Program-made: the position numbers and the translations under genes
In this document: in pieces, positions 38,501 to 47,802 of the stretch
How positions within the stretch are numbered: position 1 is the first letter of the stretch
Layout of the letters: every line of letters starts with the position of its first letter
Source of the DNA: Pseudoneurospora amorphoporcata
Lineage: Eukaryota; Ascomycota; Sordariomycetes; Sordariales; Sordariaceae
Assembly: GCA_033297205.1 (NCBI GenBank)
Contig: MU859117.1
Span: 1 to 64,000, forward strand
Reading direction: 5' to 3'
DNA length: 64,000 nt
The notes under the pieces: generated by a model
The model's input: only the letters and a program-made list of their open reading frames with translations
The model's database searches: none
What the model was told of the DNA's origin: nothing

Positions 38501-38992
38501 GTCGAGGTCGAGATTTTCCTGGCCGATGACAAGAGGAATAAGCAAGATGGTGCTACGAATGCGCCAGCTCAGGAAACGCTGCTAAAATATCGCACCGACA
38601 TCGTCAAAGACAATGGTTTCAACCCCGTTTTCAAAGGCAATAACTCCTATGAGTTCACTGTTACCACCAAGTACCCTGATCTCATATTTGTGCGCTGGAG
38701 CGTGAAGCTTGGCGACAACAAAGGATACAACGACCGCAGCCCTCCCCTGGCGACTTTCACAGCCAAACTTGGCGGCCTCAAGCAAGGTTACCGCACGATA
38801 CCGCTGCTTGATCACAATGGGTACAACTACCTGTTCTCAACCCTCTTCTGCAAAATCACCAAGAGCCAACCTACCGATATCATGGTTGCCTACTCCAGCG
38901 AAGTTCCGAGGAACAGTGTTAGCAGAATCAAGAACATCTTCAATCAGTCCGGCATCAGCCCCAAATCCAGCATGGATAGCGGCCGGACCTGA
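35537..38992 (+). CDS. plc1: Phosphoinositide-specific phospholipase C
   Basis: A single exon of 1151 residues. The enzyme cleaves phosphatidylinositol 4,5-bisphosphate into diacylglycerol and inositol trisphosphate at the inner plasma membrane. After a Ser/Pro-rich disordered N-terminus come a PH-like domain (about 261-375, LTIDPDTSKIWWD), a degenerate EF-hand region (about 380-560), the X domain (about 573-715) with SSHNTYL and VSHGHT, whose His585 and His632 are the presumed catalytic pair, a disordered Ser/Pro linker (about 720-810), the Y domain (about 822-940) and a C2 domain (about 958-1110, TLDPYVEVEIF). This is the order of delta-type and yeast Plc1 enzymes. The frame stays open 36 codons upstream of the ATG at 35537, but that ATG is the only Met there. 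Filamentous fungi have several such genes and I did not settle which paralogue this is. Confidence 0.93.
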   Translation: MSSTTKALLVSHNSPSTLPQAISQAMASNTSPPRRARPAQVQTTLTLQPQVPTNIPPLSALSTSSVSPTSQQPSPALTPETAGAIFTESSSLQDSPATFASSTMRETDSYASTIKGMEEPVTPLNLPEPLAPAPLSSKISSTSLKKNGEKVGEKIPRQQNAMGEALSKSSFAGSLVRRASNTVNKARDILTRRASMNIINRDADPMVASFRRGSNTFPLGEPNYRGDLLESDDECAIDDAGSFDGLRDAQIPLSIGPEIPVALRQGVVLKKISKKKKEKRITLTIDPDTSKIWWDKSRSGRKSVFIDDIKEVRTAEDIRQYRLDAGVDESEEPRFFSILYTVPEKSGTKVLHLIALNPTDFRNWITTLNAILQYRQDFTTNLMASNEKAVHEFWQRQMRKKYADRNIPAEGETIELPDIERICRSLHMHLSPTEIRDNFNAAKAAKAASNGLCDPTAPSNLNFNEFKEFVRLLKARPEISVVFENHTANPKTGMTRQEFMHFLKETQCENVEEDLAHWNDIFSQFARKRRSKDAEQTTSEDESLVISEAGFTGFLTSRANNLLVQEPSEYVLDRPMNEYYISSSHNTYLLGRQVRGISSVEGYISALERGCRCVEVDCWDGPNDEPYVSHGHTWTTRIKFEEVIKTINKYAFVKSRFPLWISLEVRCSTATQANMAKIMNDIFGDKLVRAPLDPSSDRLPSPSELIERILIKVKKSQPVPSAPSDESLKTERPGRRRGNSLPSPYQRSSPLSSPMDNTPVAVPGSPSLSPSPLSRSTRQINTITEGEVHSHGGPSSSPSEYESDAEKESGKKVVSKINPVLGELGVYCMGVHFDGFDSPDAKRFNHIFSFKEKTFSERSQPGEAKRALYRHNMRYLMRVYPNGGRISSSNFDPLLYWKRGVQMAALNWQTFDLGMQLNQAMFDSGTDLSGYVLKPLEGRQIQVVPTNAAGQLFGRRPRKKISFKIEVISAQQLMRPLNHPKGRTLDPYVEVEIFLADDKRNKQDGATNAPAQETLLKYRTDIVKDNGFNPVFKGNNSYEFTVTTKYPDLIFVRWSVKLGDNKGYNDRSPPLATFTAKLGGLKQGYRTIPLLDHNGYNYLFSTLFCKITKSQPTDIMVAYSSEVPRNSVSRIKNIFNQSGISPKSSMDSGRT

Positions 38993-40764
38993 GTCGTTTC
39001 GTACGGTTCACTTCGGTACTGTATGATTATCACCAATTTTCTATTGTCTGTTACGGGGATATTCCATTATCTCGAGCGACCATGTATCATCACCATCTCG
39101 GAACACTTCATGATCTGTTTTATCTCGTGTGGGAGGCCGCATGTTCATGATTCATTTTTCAACTGTTTCACTGTTTGTGATCTAGCACATATACCCATAC
39201 CCCCAATTTCCAAACATCATATATCCGGCGCCGAGCGTTTTCGTTTCGATTCTCTTGTCGGGATTTTGTGTCATTTCTCCCTTGTCTTTCAGATGGGCAG
39301 AGCCTCTCCTTATTACCAGGGTCGCATCTGAGACTGCATCGTTTGGTGCATCAAGTCCCATTGCTTTTTTTCCATCACAATGTGTTAACTCTTGTTTGGC
39401 GGCGGGCTTCTATTCTGATTACACATCGTCAACATCGGGAGGGTTGTTTTGAGGTATTTATGTGCAAATTGAGAATAGCGCGAGGCAAACTTTAGAGAAA
39501 AGGGTCAGAAAGGCTGGGCTGGCATAGGGAAAGCAGAGAAAGAGCAAAGTGATATGATTTCTTTACTGTTCCCCTTCTACCTCCCCTTGCGCCTTAGCAT
39601 GGAGCTTCCTTGTCCAGCCAGCGGCAGCGGGAAGGTAGGGGAAGTCCAGGGGACAGGCATGCATCTTGGATGGGAGGAACACATGTTTTTTTTGGGCGGC
39701 ATATCAAGGGTGCATCAACTTTGCGCTGAGCGAAGAAAGAAGATAGGGAAATGAGAGCGAAGAAAAGGGGCAACGGAAAGCATGGGTAAGGGTTTATTAC
39801 GGACACGAGCAGGAAACCTGAAATACCTGAGTTAACTTGTACGGGGCACAACAGGCAGGCGGGCAGGTTCCACTCTTTTTTGCATTGGGGCATCACATCA
39901 TCTCGGAAGACAACTACTACTATTTGTAAGACATGCAAGCATACTGGGAGTCCTTTAAATTGTTTTTGAAACGGCGGCGGCGGTGACCACAACTTCCGCT
40001 GGTTTGGTCTTGATGTCAATACATATTTCTTTTTCTCTTCATGTCAATATTTCTTACTCAAGCCTGTTTTGGCTTCGGGTTGGGACTCTTGGGCTCCCAG
40101 TTTCTTGGTTTAGTTCTAGGTACCAATCCAAGCGTACTACTACCTACCACTTTGTGTAATTTTGCTTCTTGTCGGACTTGTTCCGGATTAAAAGTGGCAT
40201 AAGCAAAAAGTAAAGATCCAGAATTGTTGACGATCAGCGACAGTGTGATGTGTCGACAGACACCTACAAAATTATTTACGTTCGTTCGACAGCCGCCAAG
40301 ATCCGGTGGTCAGGGGCATGTAAACAAATGGACAAGAATTGAGTGATTGATAGCAAGCACGGGCAGCTCCGTCCAGGTCTAGTTTCAGGTTCATTATATT
40401 CATCCCAACCTGATACGAATACCCGTTCCTTATATATAAGCTTTGTGAGAAATTGGGGTTTGGATAATGTAGACACGGTCTCTATAACATACCACCCATC
40501 AACAATCAATGTCAGAGTAGGTGGGTGGGTGGCATGAACCGACAAGGAAGCAAAGAAGATGCGATGATAGTAGTAGTGAGTAATAACAACTGGTACTAAA
40601 CGCCATGCCCATGCATATATTTTACTTGCTCGATATCAGATAAAAAGAATCTAAACCGCCACGTCAACCGGCTCATAGGCCTACTCCTATCCCTTTCGCC
40701 TACGTCGTTGATATTACGCTTGAAGAATTCAATAACCACTGTTTGTTTGTTGTAGATAGGTAAC

Positions 40765-40765
<1 letters not shown>
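38993..40765. other. Intergenic: phospholipase C 3' region
   Basis: The 3' untranslated region and downstream DNA of the phospholipase C gene. There are no open frames of note and no structured RNA recognised. The converging palmitoyltransferase gene ends at 41077. Confidence 0.6.

Positions 40766-40850
<85 letters not shown>
40766..40850. repeat. 85-bp poly(A) homopolymer
   Basis: An uninterrupted run of 85 A on the + strand, between two converging genes. It is much longer than any other homopolymer in the window. It is flanked by GGTAAC on both sides (40759-40764 and 40862-40867), though not at the same distance, so a target-site duplication is doubtful. It may be a mononucleotide microsatellite or the tail of an old retroposed copy whose body is no longer recognisable. 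Its exact length is likely to be uncertain in the assembly. Confidence 0.9.
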
Positions 40851-40851
<1 letters not shown>

Positions 40852-41076
40852 ATGATATGGTGGTAACAAAGCCAGATCAGAGGAAAAATAAGTTATAGGA
40901 TGTAAAAAGAATGACGTGAAAGGACTATACCAACCAGTACTAGTAGACCGAAAACGCCTTGCTCGCCCAGTTAATCAGGGAAAAGCTCACCCCATCCCAT
41001 ACATCCCACCAAGGTAGGGCAGGTCGAGGCAAGCAGAAGAGAAGAAAAAACAGAAACATCCAAAGAATTGATATAC
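40851..41076. other. Intergenic: palmitoyltransferase 3' region
   Basis: Short A-rich 3' flank of the minus-strand palmitoyltransferase gene. Nothing else seen. Confidence 0.5.
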
Positions 41077-43020
41077 TCAATCCACACCATCATCATTCGA
41101 CCTCCTCTCCCCATTCCTTACCTCCCCAGCGTGACCACCAAAGCCCCCTCGAGGACTGATAGGACTAATCGGGCTCCTCGCTCCCCCCGGACGTTCATGC
41201 GCAAGCAACCCTACCCCCCTGGCGCTGGCACCGGCGGAGCGACCCCATCTCCCGTTTGTCACCACATTCAGGGCATTTTGCTCCACTTCGTCCTGCTTTC
41301 GGCCAGCATCTTGGAAGTAGTCCTCGTCGTCATCGTCATCGTCAAGGTCAACTTCGTCTTCTACTATCAGAGTACGGCCTGCTGGACTCAGTCTGCTCAT
41401 AGCGACGTCGTGTTTGCCGTATATTATTGGTTCCTCATCGGCGTACATGTTCGGGTCGCGGCCTAGGATTCGGTCGGCTTTGCTTGGCGTGCGTCGCGAG
41501 GGGGTAAATGAAGGGCCACTAGAGGTGTTGCTACGTTGTGTTTGTGACTGTTGCTGAGAGGGCGACAGGTAGTTACGTCCCGCACCACTTTGTTGTGGTT
41601 GGTGTTGTTGTTGGTGGTATGTGGACGTATATACGGGGGTGACATCGTCGTCGTCAGCTGGGCCCCATCCCGCTTGTCGCTCCCGCTGTCGTTGCTCCTC
41701 GCGCTCCCGAGCGATGCGATCGCGGGCCTCGAGCCACTTCGGATTCGGCTCCCAGCTCCAACCGTCACCCAGAGTGGTGCATACAGGGAAGGGCCATAGC
41801 CAGGCGTTAGTTCCAAAGAGATGGAGCAGGTTGCGCCGCCACCCGAGATCGAAAGCATGCGGCAGCTTGGTCGAGTCCTGCTCGTCCAAGTATTCTTCGT
41901 AGCGTTTGCGCGCGCGGATGCGCTCCATCTCGTCATAGGTGAAGCGGCGGGAGCCGGCCTGGAGTTCGGGGTTGTGCTGGGCGGTTATATCGTTTTGTAG
42001 TGATGAGCCCGAAGGAGTCGTGATGCGCCGCAGCTCTTCACCTTCCTCCGGTCGTGTGACTCCGGGGATGGCGTTCTGGTGGATATCTAGTAGCTGCTGT
42101 CCATATTTGGGCAGCGCAATACCTTGGCCGGGCGTATGCTGGTTGACGTAGGTCCTTTGCATCGATTCGCGGAGCGGAGAGAGATAGCGCGTTTTCTCCA
42201 GGCATTCGATGGTGGTCTGTCCGCGGGAGGCCAGGTAAATATGCCACCCACAGAAAGCGCTAAGGACGATACCGATGATGCCGGATATGACGGAAAGCAT
42301 GATATAATTGATGGGCATAAGTGTTTCGACGTAGGTGGTGTTGCTCATAATCTCCTCCCATACCCACGCGCCCGATCCGGCAAAGCTGACCCAGCAGAAG
42401 AGCGAAGTATAGGAGAGAAACAGCAAAAAGGCCTTGTGGTTGCGCAGGCCAACGCAGGTTGCAAGCCATGGGCAGTGATGGTCCATTTTCAGGACGCAGC
42501 GGCGGCAGGTCGAGCAGTGATGGGCGCGGTCGGGCTTTCGTGCCTGGCACTTTTTGCAAAATCGGAATTCGCCATTGGACTTGACGGTAAAGGAGGTGGC
42601 AGTAGGGGGTGCTTGTGTAGGGAGGGTACTGTAGCCATGCTCGTTGGTGGTGCTCCCGGGCGAGGTAAAGACGGCGTATGTATAGCAACAGTTGGCAAGG
42701 AGGTAGAGAACGACGGCGACAAAGGCATAGGACTTGCCTGTGAGAGAGGGAACAATATGGTCAGCAGGCGCACCAGCGATGTTGAGACGGGAAGAGCTAC
42801 CTAGCCAAGTGACGCCAGATGGGGTCGTACTAAGCGAGACATCCACATAAACGGCCCAACCTGTTATACTGTAAACGAAGGCGAGGGGAAAGTAGGTGAC
42901 GCATGTGCAGCAGTAGCGCTCGAGTTTCCTAGCCCAACGGCGCGCCATGGTGGTTGGTGAGGAAGAAGGGGGATCGAGGGCGGTCGAGGTGGAAGACGTT
43001 GTGTATGGCGTCGCGTCCAT
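41077..43020 (-). CDS. pfa3: DHHC palmitoyltransferase, Pfa3 type
   Basis: Exons 42801-43020 and 41077-42737 with a 63-nt intron (GTAGCT..CTGAC..CACAG) give 626 residues. The intron is a multiple of three and has no stop, so the unspliced frame stays open with 21 extra residues; splicing gives TWLG-KSYAF. The protein S-acylates substrates at a membrane; yeast Pfa3 palmitoylates Vac8 at the vacuole. Two N-terminal membrane segments, the cysteine-rich domain HHCSTCRRCVLKMDHHCPW with the catalytic DHHC at about 159-162, and two further membrane segments follow, then a TIECLEKTRYLSPLR motif and a long disordered tail ending in Asp-rich and Arg/Gly-rich stretches. An alternative start at 42948 (CACCATGG, better context, MARRWARKLERYC) gives 602 residues and may be the real one. 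Confidence 0.9.
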   Translation of the reverse strand: MDATPYTTSSTSTALDPPSSSPTTMARRWARKLERYCCTCVTYFPLAFVYSITGWAVYVDVSLSTTPSGVTWLGSSSRLNIAGAPADHIVPSLTGKSYAFVAVVLYLLANCCYTYAVFTSPGSTTNEHGYSTLPTQAPPTATSFTVKSNGEFRFCKKCQARKPDRAHHCSTCRRCVLKMDHHCPWLATCVGLRNHKAFLLFLSYTSLFCWVSFAGSGAWVWEEIMSNTTYVETLMPINYIMLSVISGIIGIVLSAFCGWHIYLASRGQTTIECLEKTRYLSPLRESMQRTYVNQHTPGQGIALPKYGQQLLDIHQNAIPGVTRPEEGEELRRITTPSGSSLQNDITAQHNPELQAGSRRFTYDEMERIRARKRYEEYLDEQDSTKLPHAFDLGWRRNLLHLFGTNAWLWPFPVCTTLGDGWSWEPNPKWLEARDRIAREREEQRQRERQAGWGPADDDDVTPVYTSTYHQQQHQPQQSGAGRNYLSPSQQQSQTQRSNTSSGPSFTPSRRTPSKADRILGRDPNMYADEEPIIYGKHDVAMSRLSPAGRTLIVEDEVDLDDDDDDEDYFQDAGRKQDEVEQNALNVVTNGRWGRSAGASARGVGLLAHERPGGARSPISPISPRGGFGGHAGEVRNGERRSNDDGVD

Positions 43021-43030
43021 CAAGGATCAT
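42929..43030 (-). promoter_or_regulatory. Upstream ORF overlapping the palmitoyltransferase start
   Basis: An ATG at 43030 opens a 33-codon frame that runs out of frame through both candidate starts (43020 and 42948) and stops at TAG (42929-42931). If the mRNA includes it, it would lower translation from either start. If transcription begins downstream of 43030 it is irrelevant. Confidence 0.35.
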
Positions 43031-44467
43031 GTCTCTGTAAGACGCAGTCGCGATGTTGTGGAGTACAAGGCAAGGTGGTGATGGCTCGAAAGATTGCGTG
43101 GTGTATTGGATGGAACGATTGCCGGATGAACCGTGGTCGGGTCGGGTCTTCGTTTAGCTCGTTTCGAGGCTTGGGAGGTTTAAGAGGCCGTGATCGCGAA
43201 TCGAGGCTATCGCCGGTCCATCGTCAGGGGGATGTCGAGATGCGAATCTGCAGTCTCTGGTGGCGAGACAGGATGGACGGTGGAAACGTGGAAGACGGGG
43301 GAGCGCAAGAGGCTGCTACTTCGGGAAAAGACTGAAGAAAGTGAAGTTGGCCGAGGTGGGTGGATGTCGAAAGTCGAAACATCGGTGGCCCAGGGACTCC
43401 CGGGATGGCAAACAGCCATGCAGGGGGGCACCTCCATCCGCAATCAGCCTCAACAGGGCCCTCGCAACCAATCAGAACCAGAGCAGCTAGTGGTTCTCAA
43501 AAGAACCCTTGTTCGTTGGTGCTGGAATGGGATGCTGTTGCATTCTGATGTCGAGGTACCGAACGTTGGCGAACTGCGGCTATCATCGCACGTTTCAACA
43601 AAGAATGAAGACAAACGACGTTGGCGTGCCATGTCCATTGTAGGACCGGCCTCTAGCTCACCAACTACAAAGTATCATTCCCAACTGCTCAACCGCCCTT
43701 GGACTTTGTCAACTTCTTCCGTCTGGTCGTAGGCCAATAATGCGACCAGATGAAATGAGTTGCAGGACCAACTTTACTTGATTACTTAAAGTGACTTCAC
43801 AAGCTTTGGATGACCGGCTTGTCAGGGGTAAGTTGGCAGTTGCAGCGATCCACTGTAAATTAAACGGTGGGGTCTCGCATCAAAAGAACAGACGTCGAAT
43901 TTCCTTTATTTTTTGCCTCGTGGGCAGATATGCAAAGCATCACGGTCTACCGTGATCCGCTCATGGTTCAAGCTCAAATCGCGGGCTAACGCCACTCCTG
44001 GACGTTGCGGTGACACTGGAAGTCTTTTGTGATGAAATATTCGGCAGTACGCTCTGTGAACCCTTTGCCGAACCGCTGCTGAAACGCATGCAGACGGCCC
44101 GTGCACCGCTGATGATGTCGTCCGGTACCTTACTCCGCCAATGGTGCTCCACTGAAACCCCGCCCGGGAGGCTAACGGTTCCGGACTTCCGGCAGCGGCC
44201 CGGTGCAGTTCAGTCCCAAGGTCCGTCTCGGTTTTCCGAAATTCCTCTCTCCAGTTTGATAGTCTTTTCTGTAGGGACAGGCCTTATTTTGAAATATTTG
44301 GAAAGAGCACGACAACACCGTGCAATAATGCCAAATCAGTGCCTGAGGAAGCTGGCATGGTGGGCATCACGGAAGGCGGTCCCTGAGTGCGGGGGGAACT
44401 TGGAATTGAGTTGACCAGGAGACAGCTGAGGTGCTACGTAATTGCAAGGTGTCCAGTCAGCAGCCAT
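43031..44467. other. Divergent promoter region between palmitoyltransferase and ubiquitin-conjugating enzyme
   Basis: No gene recognised. Open frames on both strands are short and overlapping. Since the two flanking genes point away from each other, the segment must hold both promoters. Confidence 0.55.
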
Positions 44468-44849
44468 GCAACAGCGGCCCTTACCACTTGCTACAGTGAC
44501 CGCAGTCGCAAACCGCGACCGCAACCGGTCAACTTCAGATTCAGTTCCCTTCGCCATCAACACCACTCTTTAACATCAACACCCAAATTATTTCCATCGC
44601 CTATACCCTGAATACAGCTTGGATTTTGCATCTCGTGTAAAATATTTCGATAGTCGTCTATATACAAGAAAGCAGTCCTGGTTTCGATCGACCGAGACAA
44701 CCCATTGAGGCCTTGCCACGATACCTTTACCACCAAGGACTGCCCGTTGCCGTAGGCAGTTGCACAGCTTCCGGACGACCCAATCCTTGAGCATCTCAGC
44801 ATTTAGAAGCATCGTTTAGCATCAAAGAAATAGGGGAACCACCAGCAAA
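44468..44849 (+). promoter_or_regulatory. ATG-free leader/promoter of the ubiquitin-conjugating enzyme gene
   Basis: The + strand has no ATG over these 382 nt, up to the start codon in AAAATGG context. This fits an untranslated leader of up to a few hundred bases. Confidence 0.4.
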
Positions 44850-45872
44850 ATGGCAACACCAAAGTTCAACTCCAAATCGCCAACCATCCGTCGTATCCGT
44901 ATGTTCCTCATTCGTTATCCCCTACTCTGCTGCTAGACTCCAGGACTGACACTCACTCAACCCATCATAGTCCGCGAAGCCCAAGAAATATCCGCCTCAC
45001 CTTCTCCCGATTACACAGCCACCCCTCTCGAATCCGATCTCTTCGAATGGCACTTCACCCTCCGGGGGCCCCCTAATTCGGTCTACGCCGATGGCATCTA
45101 CCACGGCCGCATCGTTCTCCCACAAGCCTACCCGCTACGACCTCCATCCTTCCGCTTCGTCACACCTTCCGGGCGCTTCGAAGCCAACCGCGAGATTTGT
45201 CTTTCTATCAGTGGTCACCACGAGGAGACATGGCAGCCCGCCTGGGGAGTGCGCACCGCGCTGGTCGCCTTGCGCTCCTTCATGGAGACAGACCCCAAGG
45301 GGCAGCTGGGCGGTCTTGATGCGACCGATGATGTGCGCAAGCGCATGGCGACCGAGTCGAAGGCGTGGAAGTGCCAGGCATGCGGGAAGACAAACGAGGA
45401 GATCATTCGGGAGTGCGAGGAGGCGGCCAAGGAACATGAAGGAGAAGGTCAGGCCGAAGTTGAAGTGCCGAGTGACTTGAAGATGGGGTGGCGGGACGAG
45501 ATGGACAAGAACAGTGGTGCGGCGGCGGCATCAGAGTCTAGCGCGCAACAAGGCGAGGAGGTTGCTGAAAGTGCAGAGCTGGCCGAGGGTTTCGTACAAA
45601 CGGTGCCTTTGCCGCCGGTGCCACAGCCCGAGCCGGCAGGGACTTCATCTTCTTCCTCGGTTCCAGCACAACCAGGGCAGGGTGTGCCACAGCCGACGAG
45701 GACGATCCCTCTGCCTGCACAATTCAATCCTCATCCTCAGCTTATGATGCAGCACCGTCAACCACCGCAGGTCAGGGTTAGTAACGACGAGGTGACGTTC
45801 TGGGTAGACAGGTTGATTGTGGTCCTATCCATCGCCCTCGCTGCTATGATCCTCAAAGTTTTTCTGGCATAG
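44850..45872 (+). CDS. Membrane-anchored ubiquitin-conjugating enzyme E2, UBE2J1 type
   Basis: Exons 44850-44898 and 44971-45872 with a 72-nt intron (GTATGT..CTGAC..ATAG) give 316 residues. The E2 accepts ubiquitin from E1 and passes it to substrates with an E3; J-family E2s act in ER-associated degradation. The catalytic domain covers about residues 1-150, with EWHFTLRGPP, YHGRIVLP and the active-site Cys93 in EICLSISGHHEETWQPAW. The usual HPN motif is replaced by TPSGRF, typical of this family. After the E2 fold come a short WKCQACGK segment, an acidic and Pro-rich disordered linker, and a C-terminal membrane anchor at about 290-312 (VDRLIVVLSIALAAMILK), giving a tail-anchored topology. The fold is closer to human UBE2J1 than to yeast Ubc6 by eye. 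Confidence 0.92.
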
Positions 45873-46328
45873 CTGCCATGGTTCTTGGGGTATATGCGCC
45901 ATAGCCTTTGGGCTTATGCAGCGCTACTCTGGTTAGTTCCTTTTTTCGAAGGTTACACATGTGGAATTCGGCGTTTTTGGGCGGGCACAAGGATCAAAGG
46001 ATGGATTATGGATATGGAAGGGCGTTTTACTACGAGATTGAACTTCTCATAGCGATAAGTGGGCTTGTTTGTTGGAATACCAACGTTTTTGTTTTTCAAC
46101 ACAGAAGATGTATCACGGATTTGGCACTACGAGACAACGAGGATTTTGCGTACATATATCTTTAGCTTATCAGTAATAATGGTATGGTCGGGTGTCACAC
46201 ACACCTATGACAGGCAGCACGATCATATTCATCGCATCATCACTACCTATTACTCTTAAGAACACACAGATCCCAAACAACCCGATGACAAGGGACACAT
46301 GTAAGCCTTATTTTGCCAGCAGTCTACC
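45873..46328. other. 3' region of the E2 gene and 5' flank of the 5S gene
   Basis: No coding sequence seen. The segment is AT-richer than the gene and runs directly into the 5S rRNA gene. Confidence 0.5.
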
Positions 46329-46447
46329 ACATACGACCATACCTACTGGAAAACTCGGGATCCCGTCCGCTCTCCCATAGATAAGTCAGTGAGGGCCAGA
46401 CTAGTAGTTGGGTCGGTGACGACCAGCGAATCCCTGGTGTTGTATGT
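46329..46447 (+). rRNA. 5S ribosomal RNA gene
   Basis: The 119-nt sequence begins ACATACGACCATA and ends GTGTTGTATGT, so the ends pair as the 5S terminal helix. Other 5S landmarks are GATCCCGTCCGCTC, the GTAGTTGGGTCGGTGACGA region and CCAGCGAATCCC. Helix II can also form (CCTACTGG with CAGTGAGG, with small irregularity). Neurospora and relatives scatter single 5S genes of several sequence types rather than keeping them in the rDNA repeat. This copy reads like one of the non-alpha types. It is followed by a T8 run and looks intact and active, transcribed by Pol III with TFIIIA, TFIIIC and TFIIIB. Confidence 0.95.
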
Positions 46448-46454
46448 TTTTTTT
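46448..46454 (+). terminator. Pol III terminator of the 5S gene
   Basis: A run of T residues directly after the last 5S base, the standard Pol III stop signal. Confidence 0.85.
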
Positions 46455-47802
46455 CTTAATTTTTTTGTTTCTTTTATTATGTTACTTCACGTCAACGCTT
46501 CTTCTTCCTTTTCCATCCTTTGCATCCCCTAATTTTTGGGGGTTGTGTGTGTTGGGGTACGTGGTCGAGGTGGTGTTGTTGCCTAGTCATATGTATAAAT
46601 AAATAAAGACACACTGCCACCCACGTGGACCAGTCTCAACTTCTTTCGTGGCTGGTTGGACAACTTAACTGTCTTTTTGGACATAGCATATGTGAAGAAG
46701 AGAAATAGAGTTGTCGAACTAATGGCGAGAGCTCAGCTTGTGAACTTGTGGGAGGAGGGAACTTAAAAGGCCACAAGGGGGTGGAGGTAGCTGGCAGAGT
46801 TGACCATTTAAGGTGTCTGACTGTTGCCAGTTAGGGTTAACAAGACTAGGTACAGAAATTGATGAGGGTTTGAGAAGAGAGGGAGATAGATATATTTGGA
46901 CTCTTATCTCGTTTGTCTATTGGTCTTACATAAACTGTATCATTTAACGTGATGAAACACCCGTGTGTTATGTATAGTGCGAGAGAAGAAGAGTCAATGT
47001 TGGAACGGAATTATGAAGGATGACCATGAATGATCAACTTATGACCAGCTCAAAATGTGGCACAGTGGTATTCGCTATGTACAAATTGCAATGCATCTCT
47101 CTCTCTCTCTCTCTCTCTCTCCCTCCCCCCTTTCCCATTTCATCCCAACTTGAAGAACTATAGTTAGCCCCTCTCGGAACCTCCTTTTCTTCCATTTTAC
47201 TTGTAACAGCATCCGTCTGTCTGTCCGTACAGCATGCCCGCCATATCCCATACCCGTCTACTCCTCGCTGTGACCTTGTTGAAGTTGTGACAAAGCAAAA
47301 ATAAAGCAAAAAAACTAAGGCAAATTGGCGTGATGCGAAAAAAAAGAGCAGAATTCAACTCCCGTCCATCCATGCCATGCCGTGCCAATGCATGCTAGCG
47401 AATTCAAACACCCCGCCTTTATCCATTCTTTCCTTACCACAAACGCCTTGTCTGGTCCGAGAAGCAAATCGACTCGCTGTAACCTCCGATACCACACCTG
47501 ATCACAAGAAGAAAAAGAAAAAAAGAAAAAAAAAAAGAAAAAAGGAAAAGAAACACGTAAGAGGAGTCGCTGATGGTCGGGCTCCTTTATCTTAAAAGAG
47601 CAATAGAACATTAAAATGAAGTGTATGTCAAGCTCCAGATAATAAGAGCAATGTGAAGAAGTGGCGTGTTGTATAGATTGCGAGCACGCCGTAGCCAAGA
47701 CGAGAAGAAGGGTCGATACCTCTTCGCACACTCTTGGGAAAATCGACGCCATCATAGCTGAGATCCTTCCACCGGTTGCGGGTTCCTTGTCCCTTCCCGT
47801 CA
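46455..47802. other. Intergenic between the 5S gene and Cdh1 3' end
   Basis: No gene recognised. A TC microsatellite lies at 47096-47122, running on into a C-rich stretch. A 47-nt purine tract of A with scattered G lies at 47507-47553. The right end is the 3' untranslated region of the minus-strand cdh1 gene. Confidence 0.6.
47096..47122. repeat. TC dinucleotide microsatellite
   Basis: About 13 TC units followed by CCCTCCCCCC. It lies in no gene. Confidence 0.9.

Noticed and set aside
40759..40867. Target-site duplication (GGTAAC) around the poly(A) run, implying a retroposon
   Set aside because: Six bases only, at unequal distance from the run, with no recognisable body upstream.
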